A program made the position numbers and the translations under genes. The notes beneath the pieces are model-generated. The model had not been told where the DNA came from and searched no databases. It saw nothing but the letters and a program-made list of their open reading frames with translations. 64,000 nucleotides of DNA from Deltaproteobacteria bacterium (GTDB taxonomy: Bacteria; Myxococcota_A; Polyangia; Polyangiales; Polyangiaceae): assembly GCA_016875405.1 (NCBI GenBank), contig VGRJ01000007.1, positions 1-64,000 of the forward strand, in the 5' to 3' direction. Of this stretch, positions 35,071-45,439 are shown piece after piece (position 1 is the first letter of the stretch; each line of letters opens with the position of its first letter).

Positions 35071-37077
35071 TCAGTCCGGCATGTCGTAATCGCAAGCGTT
35101 GTCGAAGCAGCGCGCCTCGGGATCGCAGCAATCGGCGTCTTCTTCGCAGTACTCACCAACCTCGACGCAGGTGCTCGGACCACCGCACTTGCCGTCGAGG
35201 CAAGGCGAGCCGTCGCAGCAGTCGCTGTCGACCTTGCACGAGTCACCCTTCTGGATGCACGGGTCGAGCGCCCAGTAGGCGCGCATGTTGAGATCCTTCG
35301 AGTCCTGCCCGCCGAGCCAGAAGGCCGGGTGGCTCGGGTCCTTGCCGGGCTGGGGGTTCAGGTCGACGGCGGTGACCCAGAGCTGCTTCGTCGAGTTCTT
35401 GTTACCCGTGAGCTTCGTGCCGTAGGTGCGGCGGCTCGTAAAGACGACCCACATGTAGCCGCCCGACGGCTGCGGCGCGAACGTGGGTTCGTAGTCGTAG
35501 CCCCGATCACGATCGCCCGCCGCGAATGGATAGCTGTCGCCGTTCGCGTTGGCGAGCCGGATCTCCACGCCGGGAGTGTCGACGCTCGCGAGGTAGAGGT
35601 ACCCTGGTCCGTAGCGCGTATCGAGCGAGCCCGGCGTGCCGCGGTGGTACACCGTCCAGGTCTTGCCGTCGTCGTTCTCACCGGACTTGATGGTCGGCGA
35701 GACGCTCGGGAAGCAAATCTGGAGGGTGTTGGGATCGTTACCCGCCGCAACCAGCGGGTAAGGGTTCTTCGCCTTGCCGAGCGCGAGGTCGAACTCGTAG
35801 GTCGCGAGGTCGTGCGTGCCAAACGAATCGACGTAGACGAGCTTGTGCCCCTTCGGCGCGAACGCGGGCATCCACAGCTTCGCACCCTCGAGGCCGCTGT
35901 CGGGGATCTTGAGGCCCGTGTCGGCGTCGAACATGCCGTCCGAGCCGCCCGGGGGCCCGGGGAGTGGCGCGTTGTTCTCGACGACGAACTTCCCGTCCGG
36001 CGAGATCGCGGGCATCGCCCAGTTGCGGACGCTCTTGCCGATCGACGTGGTCGTGAAGACCGGCTGATTGTTCAACAGGTCGAATTTCGAGACGTTGACG
36101 TCGCCGCCGAGGATCATCGTCTGCCCGTTCGCCGACACGGCGTGGCAGGTGCTGCACCCATTGACGTTCGCGGCCTTGAGGAAATCATCCGGAGCCGGCT
36201 GCCCAGGCTTCAGGCGGACGACGCGACCGAGGTTGTTCACCCAGTAGTAAACGCTGCCGCGCATGCTCGCCTTGGCCATGCGCCACTTGTGGGAGATGAC
36301 GTCTTGAGCGGTAGGCTGCCCGGGGGTGAGGCGCGCGACCTTGAGGTCGACGGTCGAGCCATTGCCGCTCTCGCTGATCGAGACCCAGTCGGCCTGGTCG
36401 ATCGCGAACGACTGCTGCGGCGCCTTCGCGTACACCTTGAGGTCGAGGAACTCGCTCTTGAACGAGATGAGGTAGCTGTCGCCTGCCGTGGCGCCCTTCC
36501 ACATCAGCTCGGGCGCGAGCAGACCGCGCGGCCACACGGTGCCGTCGTAGGGGTAGGTCCAGGTGACGGCTTGGTCTTGTCCGAAGGGCTGATCGAGCTT
36601 CGCTTTCTCGTCATCCGGAACGCCGCCGTCCGTGACCTTCTTGTAGGTCACGTTCACGACCGCTTGCGCGACCTGACCGTTCGCCTTCGCGAACACCTTC
36701 ACCTGAGCGCCCTTGTTGTTCAGGGCCGTGAAGACACCGCTCGAGTTCACCGTCGCGACGTCGGCGCGATCGACGTACCAGGTCCCGGGGAACACCTCTT
36801 CCTTGCCCACCTTTGCCTTGAAGGGGACAACCGGCGACATGCCGTTCACGATCTCGATGGAGGCGGTCTTGGGCTCGAGCTCGAGCACGGCCGTATCGCC
36901 AGCCGAGGTCGAGAACAGGTCACCCCCGGTGCCCGCGCCGGCGTTGGCGGTCGACCCGCCCTGACCGCCGCTCGTCAGCGTGTTGCCCTGATTTTTGTCG
37001 CTCGAGCACGCCGCGAGGCTAGACCCAAGAACCACAGCTCCCGCGAGCAGGAGCGACCAAGTCATCTTTTTATGCAT
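35071..37077 (-). CDS. Beta-propeller lipoprotein with Big-like domain, single CxxCH and Cys-rich tail
   Basis: 668 residues from ATG 37077. Signal peptide ends SSLAAC. A Gly/Thr/Ser linker, then a Big_2-like bacterial Ig domain (about 70-155: VVPFKAKVGKE...VDRADVATVNSSGVFTALNNKGAQVKVFAKANG). A TolB/PD40-like beta-propeller forms the body. One haem-type motif CSTCH sits within it, in NGCSTCHAVSANGQTM. The last 60 residues are Cys-rich (DSDCCDGSPCLDGKCGG, EEDADCCDPEARC), like small toxin/Dickkopf-type knots. Probably outer-membrane or exported; a single covalent haem would make it an electron carrier or sensor, but this is not proven. Function unknown. Confidence 0.8.
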   Translation of the reverse strand: MHKKMTWSLLLAGAVVLGSSLAACSSDKNQGNTLTSGGQGGSTANAGAGTGGDLFSTSAGDTAVLELEPKTASIEIVNGMSPVVPFKAKVGKEEVFPGTWYVDRADVATVNSSGVFTALNNKGAQVKVFAKANGQVAQAVVNVTYKKVTDGGVPDDEKAKLDQPFGQDQAVTWTYPYDGTVWPRGLLAPELMWKGATAGDSYLISFKSEFLDLKVYAKAPQQSFAIDQADWVSISESGNGSTVDLKVARLTPGQPTAQDVISHKWRMAKASMRGSVYYWVNNLGRVVRLKPGQPAPDDFLKAANVNGCSTCHAVSANGQTMILGGDVNVSKFDLLNNQPVFTTTSIGKSVRNWAMPAISPDGKFVVENNAPLPGPPGGSDGMFDADTGLKIPDSGLEGAKLWMPAFAPKGHKLVYVDSFGTHDLATYEFDLALGKAKNPYPLVAAGNDPNTLQICFPSVSPTIKSGENDDGKTWTVYHRGTPGSLDTRYGPGYLYLASVDTPGVEIRLANANGDSYPFAAGDRDRGYDYEPTFAPQPSGGYMWVVFTSRRTYGTKLTGNKNSTKQLWVTAVDLNPQPGKDPSHPAFWLGGQDSKDLNMRAYWALDPCIQKGDSCKVDSDCCDGSPCLDGKCGGPSTCVEVGEYCEEDADCCDPEARCFDNACDYDMPD

Positions 37078-37130
37078 GTTGAAGCGGGCCCTCGCTGGGC
37101 GTTCTCTTTCGGATGCAGACTCCCTCATCG

Positions 37131-37160
37131 ACAGTAGCGTGCAAACGAGGCGAACAACAA
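37131..37160 (-). promoter_or_regulatory. Candidate sigma-70-type promoter for the gene at 37077
   Basis: On the minus strand, TTGTTG (plus 37155-37160), an 18-nt spacer and TACTGT (plus 37131-37136). This would give a leader of about 50 nt, in a 149-bp gap downstream of guaB. Match to consensus is partial. Confidence 0.35.
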
Positions 37161-37226
37161 GCAAGCCTTCCCTATTCGCTTCTGACAATCGATTGAACGC
37201 GGTGCCCCCGCGCGTCGAGGGAGCCC

Positions 37227-40345
<3,119 letters not shown>

Positions 40346-40391
40346 CCCGACGCGCCTCCAGCTCTCGATGGGCGAAAAGAGGGCCGGGCCC

Positions 40392-42242
40392 CTACTCGAC
40401 CGTCACCGTCTTCGCGAGGTTGCGGGGTTGATCGACGTCATGACCCTTGCGAGAGGCGACGTAGTACGCGAGGAGCTGCAGGGGCACGACGGTGAGGAGC
40501 GGCAGGACGTGCTCCGGAGCGTCGGGGAGCCAGACGATGTGCTCCGCGAGGTCGTGCATCGCTTCATCCCCCTTCGTCGCGAGCGCGATGACGCGTCCCT
40601 CACGGGCCCGCACCTCCTGGACGTTCCCGAGGGCCTTGTCGTAGCTCGCGTCGCGGGGCGCGACCACCACCACGGGCAGCGACGAGTCGATGAGCGCGAT
40701 AGGTCCGTGCTTCATCTCGCCCGCCGCGTAGCCCTCGGCGTGTGCGTAGCTGATCTCCTTCAGCTTGAGCGCCCCCTCGAGCGCAATCGGGTAGTTGAGC
40801 CCACGCCCGAGGAACAACACGTCCGTCGCGTCGACGAGCGAGGTCGCGATCGAGCGCACGTAATCGGCGTCGCCGAGCAGCTCGTTGATGAAGCCCGGCA
40901 CCGCGCAGAGCCCCTCGAGGAGCGAAGCCCCCTGCGTGGCGTCGAGCGCCCCGCGTTGCCGCCCCAGGTAAACCGCGACGAGCAACAGCGCGGTGAGCTG
41001 CGCGGTGAAGCACTTCGTCGAGGCGACGCCGATCTCGGGGCCGGCGCGGGTGTAGAGCTCGCCATGCGCGAGCCTTGGGATGGCGCTGTCGAGCACGTTG
41101 GCGATCGCGAGCACGCGCGCGCCTCGGCTCTTCGCCGCCTTGGCGGCGGCGAGGGTGTCGAACGTCTCGCCGGACTGGCTCACCGCGATGACGAGATCGT
41201 CGTCGCAGAAGACCGCCTTGCGGTTGGCGAGCTCGCTGCCGAGCTCGACCACGGTCTGGACACCGGCGAGCGACTCGATCCAGTACCGCCCCAAGAGCGA
41301 CGCGTGAAAGCTCGTCCCGCACGCGACGATGTACACGCGGCGAATGCCGCGCACGACCTCGGGAGAGAGCCCGATCTCGGAGCCGTGCACGTCACCGTTC
41401 TCGAGATCGATGCGCCCACGCAGCGTCGCCGCGATCGCGTCTGGCTGCTCGTGGATCTCTTTCAGCATGAAGTGCTTGAAGCCGCCGCGCTCCGCCATCG
41501 TCGGGCTCCAGTCGATGCGCTTGCGGGGCCGCTCGACGGCAGCGCCGGCGATGGTCGTGATACGAGCCGAGGGCCCCTCCGAGGACGTGGGCCCGCGGAG
41601 CTCGACGACGTCGCCGTCTTCGAGGAACACCATGTCCCGCGTGTGCGACAGGAGCGCGGAGATGTCGCTGCCGCAGAGCATCTCGTTCTCGCCGTACCCG
41701 AGCACCAGCGGGGAGCCGTGCCGTGCCGCCACGATCGTGTTCGGCTCGTCGACGCTGAGGACCGCGATCGCGTAAGCGCCCGTCACCTCGGAGAGCGCGA
41801 CGCGCACCGCGTCGAACAGGTTCACCGCACCGCGCGAGAGCGCTCGGTCGACGAGGTGTGCGAGGATCTCGGTGTCCGTCTCGGAGCCGAAGCGCGCGCC
41901 GTCGGCGGCCAGCTCGCGGCGTAGCGCAGCGTGGTTCTCAATGATCCCGTTGTGAACGAGTGCGACCTTACCCGCGACATGCGGGTGAGCATTCTCTTCG
42001 CTCGGTCGACCGTGCGTGGCCCAGCGGGTGTGCCCGATCCCGAGCGCCCCCTCGAGCGGTCGCTTCGCGAGCGCGTCGCCTAGGGCGCGAAGCTTCCCGA
42101 GCGCGCGCACCGTCTCGATGCCGCGACCGTCGTGGATCGCGACGCCCGCAGAGTCGTACCCGCGATATTCGAGCCGACGAAGGCCGTCGACGATGATAGG
42201 GGCGGCCGATTGCCGCCCCGCGTAACCTACGATTCCGCACAT
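40392..42242 (-). CDS. glmS: Glutamine-fructose-6-phosphate aminotransferase
   Basis: 616 residues (E. coli 609). Begins MCGIVGYAG, where Cys2 is the glutaminase nucleophile after Met removal. RRLEYRGYDSAGVA, GHTRWATHG and the glutamine-binding DTEILAHL region are intact. Two SIS domains bind sugar phosphate (IVACGTSFHASLLGRYWIE and LFLGRGLNYPIALEGALKLKEISY). Ends NLAKTVTVE, the family C-terminal signature. Makes glucosamine-6-phosphate for peptidoglycan and LPS. GAGG precedes the ATG. A glmS riboswitch was not seen in the 77-bp upstream gap. Confidence 0.97.
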   Translation of the reverse strand: MCGIVGYAGRQSAAPIIVDGLRRLEYRGYDSAGVAIHDGRGIETVRALGKLRALGDALAKRPLEGALGIGHTRWATHGRPSEENAHPHVAGKVALVHNGIIENHAALRRELAADGARFGSETDTEILAHLVDRALSRGAVNLFDAVRVALSEVTGAYAIAVLSVDEPNTIVAARHGSPLVLGYGENEMLCGSDISALLSHTRDMVFLEDGDVVELRGPTSSEGPSARITTIAGAAVERPRKRIDWSPTMAERGGFKHFMLKEIHEQPDAIAATLRGRIDLENGDVHGSEIGLSPEVVRGIRRVYIVACGTSFHASLLGRYWIESLAGVQTVVELGSELANRKAVFCDDDLVIAVSQSGETFDTLAAAKAAKSRGARVLAIANVLDSAIPRLAHGELYTRAGPEIGVASTKCFTAQLTALLLVAVYLGRQRGALDATQGASLLEGLCAVPGFINELLGDADYVRSIATSLVDATDVLFLGRGLNYPIALEGALKLKEISYAHAEGYAAGEMKHGPIALIDSSLPVVVVAPRDASYDKALGNVQEVRAREGRVIALATKGDEAMHDLAEHIVWLPDAPEHVLPLLTVVPLQLLAYYVASRKGHDVDQPRNLAKTVTVE

Positions 42243-42319
42243 GACAGGCCTCGCCTAGCAGCCCCCGAGCCAGCGCACGAAGGACGCCGCACTCTAGACG
42301 GAAGGTCCCATCGAGGCAG

Positions 42320-43396
42320 CTAATTTGGTCTCGGCGTGGCCGTCGGGACACCACGCGAGTCCGAAGCGCCTTCGCCGACGAGTCGCTTCAACGCCACGGC
42401 GCGGCGCACGACGACGAGCACCTCGGCGAGCGGCATGTCCGCCTCGAAGCGAACCTGTCGCTCATCAGCTCGAACCTGGACTCGCGCGAGGAGAGACCCA
42501 TAACCCACCAGCTTGGCGAGGCTCGAGTCTGCCTGGGTACCGAGCTCACTCCGGACGTGCTCGGCGAGCGCGCCAGCCGATGTCGGGTCGTCGGCGACGA
42601 GCAATCCTCGTACCCTGAGGGTGTCGCCGACATCGACCGAGAACCCGCCGGCACGAAGCGCGCGGAGCGGCGAGTTCGAGGCGCCTTGTCGACCGAGCTC
42701 GTCGAGGAGCGTGCCTCGCTGCTCGTCGGACAGGAGCGCCGTGGCCACGAGGGCCCCCGTTCCGAGGGCGCGGCGCATCTCCACAAACCGCGAGTCGGAG
42801 GCGAGGCTCTTGCGCCGTCCATCCGCAACCGCGAGGATCTGGGTCAGCAACGCAGGCTCGGCAAGGGCGAGGCTGCGCCCGGGTACCACGGCGAGCTGCG
42901 CGGCCTCTGGCGCGGCGACATCACGGAGGAACATCGCTCCGTCGCGAGCCTCGCGCGCGGCCGTCCCTCCCCGCCGAGCGATCAGCTTCTCGGCGCACCC
43001 GAGCAGCACCGAGGCATTTAGGTCGCCGGTCGCGACGAGGCCGAACCCAGCGTCTCCGGTCCCGGGTATGGCGAGGACGAGGCGCCTTACGCGCTCGAGC
43101 GGATCGTTGCCGCACAGCGCGGAGACGTCGCCGATCCCTTCGATGGGTCGAGGCTCGCGCAGCCACTCGCGGGTCGCCGGGTGGGCTCGCAGCGCCTCGA
43201 GGTCGAGCTCGACGGCGAGCACCGCGCCGGCCGGGACGTGCGCGACAGGCTCGAGCGTCGAGGGCGCCCGGGTGCCTCCGTCGTCGCGCGTCGCGCTCCA
43301 GCGCCGGAAGGTGACCCAGCCTGCCATCGACATGACGAGCGTCAAGAGGATCAGCGTACCACGCCGTCCGAGCCCGCCTCGCCGAGGTCCCACCAT
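42320..43396 (-). CDS. Membrane-anchored protein of unknown function
   Basis: 358 residues from ATG 43396. A basic N-terminus, then one membrane helix (GTLILLTLVMSMAGWVTF), then a long extracytoplasmic region. The region contains repeated strand patterns (AVLAVELDLEALRAHP, LVLAIPGTGDAGFGLVATG, LAVVPGRSLALAEPALL) seen in DUF3352-like periplasmic proteins, but no catalytic motif. The family call is only suggestive. The frame extends far upstream, but that part has the low-complexity composition of an antisense shadow, so the start at the membrane helix is preferred. Confidence 0.65.
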   Translation of the reverse strand: MVGPRRGGLGRRGTLILLTLVMSMAGWVTFRRWSATRDDGGTRAPSTLEPVAHVPAGAVLAVELDLEALRAHPATREWLREPRPIEGIGDVSALCGNDPLERVRRLVLAIPGTGDAGFGLVATGDLNASVLLGCAEKLIARRGGTAAREARDGAMFLRDVAAPEAAQLAVVPGRSLALAEPALLTQILAVADGRRKSLASDSRFVEMRRALGTGALVATALLSDEQRGTLLDELGRQGASNSPLRALRAGGFSVDVGDTLRVRGLLVADDPTSAGALAEHVRSELGTQADSSLAKLVGYGSLLARVQVRADERQVRFEADMPLAEVLVVVRRAVALKRLVGEGASDSRGVPTATPRPN

Positions 43397-43433
43397 CGGC
43401 GGCTTTGTAACACGATTTCCCGATTGGAGCGGC

Positions 43434-43580
43434 TCAAGGGGCGCGGTCGAACCAGCTGCCGACCGCGGCGCCGATTCGCGGCGCCCAGGTGAAGGCGAGG
43501 ATTGTCGCGAAGACCGCGGCGACCAGCAACACCTCGCCGCGCGACACCTCCCCCAGGACCTGCTCCATCCACTCACGCAT
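43434..43580 (-). CDS. 48-residue single-pass membrane protein
   Basis: A short frame (ATG 43580 to TGA 43434): MREWMEQVLGEV, then a hydrophobic helix (VLLVAAVFATILAF), TWAPRIGAAVG and a short polar end. The amphipathic start plus single helix is typical of genuine small membrane proteins and would be unusual by chance in GC-rich noncoding DNA. It sits on the same strand as, and 37 bp upstream of, the DUF3352-like gene, suggesting an operon. No named family. Confidence 0.45.
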   Translation of the reverse strand: MREWMEQVLGEVSRGEVLLVAAVFATILAFTWAPRIGAAVGSWFDRAP

Positions 43581-43646
43581 GGCGCCCGCACACTAGCCCG
43601 TTCGAGCCGCATGCACGAGGATCGAGCGTCCGCGAGCCGTACGGGG

Positions 43647-43652
43647 TACCTT
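43647..43652 (+). promoter_or_regulatory. -10-like box TACCTT, 7 nt before ATG
   Basis: TACCTT, seven nt, ATG (43660). Weaker member of the leaderless-type set; here GAGGG also lies just before the ATG and can serve as a ribosome-binding site. Confidence 0.25.
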
Positions 43653-43659
43653 GAGGGCG

Positions 43660-45414
43660 ATGTCGACGGAGACAGGGCACGACGCCTCGAGGTCGAGCGA
43701 GCCTGGTGGTGCGACCGCGCGCCGCTCCCGACCGGAGCTGCCCTCGGCGCCGTCGTCTCGAGGCTCGAGCCCACTAGGCTTTGAAGCGGACGGACTCTTC
43801 GGCGAGTTCGGCTCGCTAGGCGACATCCCTGATCTCGAGCTGCTGGTGCAGGGCGCATCGACGACGGGCGGCGAAGCCCCGAGCGTGAGCCCCGAAATCG
43901 AGGCGTTGATGCTCGCCGCCGCGACACGAGCCCGCGCGCAGCGCATGGTTCCGGAAACCTCCAAAGCGTCCGACCTGGTCGTCTCCGCGGAGGCGGCGCG
44001 TGACATCGAGCAACTCTTCGAGGGTGGCTCACCGCGCGAAGGCTCGACGGGCCGCACGTCCGCGCCGACGCCGCTCGAGGACGCAACGGCGCCCGCACCG
44101 ATGTCCTTCAGCACGCCCTCCGCGCGGTCAGGCCCGGCGTCCGTCGAGGCCGCGATGGCCGGACGAAGATCCCCGACCTCGACCTTGGGAGAGCCTCCAC
44201 CGCAACCTACGGCCCTCGGCGATGGCGATGCCCTCGAGGCACGTGACGCAGCCCCGAGGGCGGGCCTTCGTTTGACCGAGGCGCCGAGGTCTTCGCCTCC
44301 TCTGAGCGCCGCCACCTTCGAGCAGCGACCGACCCTCTTCGAGGCGCTTCGACCGTCGGCGAGCCCTTCGCCTCACGTTCCGTCGAGCGGCAACGACGCG
44401 ATGAGCGCGATAGGCGACGCGCTGCGGGCCCACGCAACCGGCGCACTCGTGCTCCGCACCGGGCGCGGCAGCGAGGAGCGTCACGTCGTGTTCCGCGACG
44501 GTGACATCGTGACCGTGGATTCCTCCGTCGAGGGGGAGACGCTCTTGCACGTCCTCGTCGAGCGGGGAGACGTCTCATCAACGCTCGCAGCCGAGCGGTC
44601 GGCACGCTTGCCGCGCAGCGGTCGGCATGCCGCGGCAGCGCTGATCGCCCAGGGCTTCGTCCCGCAGGACGCGCTCTGGACCATGCTGCGAGCTCACGCG
44701 GAGTGGTTGCTCGTTCGCGCGTTCCGTGACGGCGTCGCATCGAGCGCCCTCGTCGAAGAGCTCCCCGAGCGACTCGCCTCCGAACCCAGCGTGTTCGGCG
44801 GCGCGACGGGAGTCGAAGTGTTCGTCGAGGTGACCAAGCGCGCACTCGACGCCGAAGCGGCGCGCGAGCGGCTCGGCGACGAAGATGCTCGCTTCGTCGA
44901 GGGTGCGTCCGGGAGCTTGGTGCACGAAGCGGCGCTGGATCCGACCGAGCTGGAGCTGCTGCGCGAGGTCGCGGGGCGCTCGCCGCGACGCATCCTCGAG
45001 CAGTCGCCGGAGGTGGCCCCCTTGCTCGCCGCGATGATGGCCCTCGACATCCTGCGCCTTGATCGCAAGGCATCCGCGACAGTCCAGCGCTCGACGCCGC
45101 CCCCCGCAGCGACGGGCGACCTCGACGACGCAGCCGTACGCGCGAAGGTCGCCACGAGGCTCACGCTCGTTCGACGAGGCGACTATTTCGCGCTGCTCGG
45201 ACTTCGCAGCGACGCCACGGGGCATGAGCTGCGCCAAGCGTACGTGGCCCTGCGCCGCGACTTCGAGCCTGCGCGCCTTCTCACCGCGACAACTTGGGAG
45301 CTCGAAGGGGACGTACGCCTCATCCTCGACGTCGTCGAGGAGGCTTACTCGGTCCTCGCAGACGAGCGCCGGCGCGCTCGTTACCGCAGGGCGATCGAAG
45401 CCACGCCTCCCTGA
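43660..45414 (+). CDS. DUF4388 (PATAN) protein with degenerate J-domain
   Basis: 584 residues from ATG 43660 (GAGGG 4 nt upstream). Residues 1-240 are Pro/Ser-rich and disordered. A DUF4388/PATAN domain follows (about 245-370: AMSAIGDALRAHATGALVLRTGRG, RHVVFRDGDIVTVDSSVEGETLLHVLVERG). The C-terminus (about 505-580) resembles a DnaJ J-domain: DYFALLGLRSDATGHELRQAYVALRRDF...EEAYSVLADERRRARYRRAI. The HPD tripeptide that stimulates DnaK is replaced (RRDFEP), so it is unlikely to drive Hsp70. PATAN proteins act in gliding-motility and polarity signalling in myxobacteria. Function here unknown. Confidence 0.75.
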   Translation: MSTETGHDASRSSEPGGATARRSRPELPSAPSSRGSSPLGFEADGLFGEFGSLGDIPDLELLVQGASTTGGEAPSVSPEIEALMLAAATRARAQRMVPETSKASDLVVSAEAARDIEQLFEGGSPREGSTGRTSAPTPLEDATAPAPMSFSTPSARSGPASVEAAMAGRRSPTSTLGEPPPQPTALGDGDALEARDAAPRAGLRLTEAPRSSPPLSAATFEQRPTLFEALRPSASPSPHVPSSGNDAMSAIGDALRAHATGALVLRTGRGSEERHVVFRDGDIVTVDSSVEGETLLHVLVERGDVSSTLAAERSARLPRSGRHAAAALIAQGFVPQDALWTMLRAHAEWLLVRAFRDGVASSALVEELPERLASEPSVFGGATGVEVFVEVTKRALDAEAARERLGDEDARFVEGASGSLVHEAALDPTELELLREVAGRSPRRILEQSPEVAPLLAAMMALDILRLDRKASATVQRSTPPPAATGDLDDAAVRAKVATRLTLVRRGDYFALLGLRSDATGHELRQAYVALRRDFEPARLLTATTWELEGDVRLILDVVEEAYSVLADERRRARYRRAIEATPP

Positions 45415-45439
45415 CCGGCGCCCCGGCGACGGACGCGCA

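Noticed and set aside
43397-44098. Upstream extension of the DUF3352-like gene (Arg/Ser-rich)
   Set aside because: The extra part overlaps the DUF4388 gene and the 48-residue ORF, and it has shadow composition. The membrane helix begins at ATG 43396.
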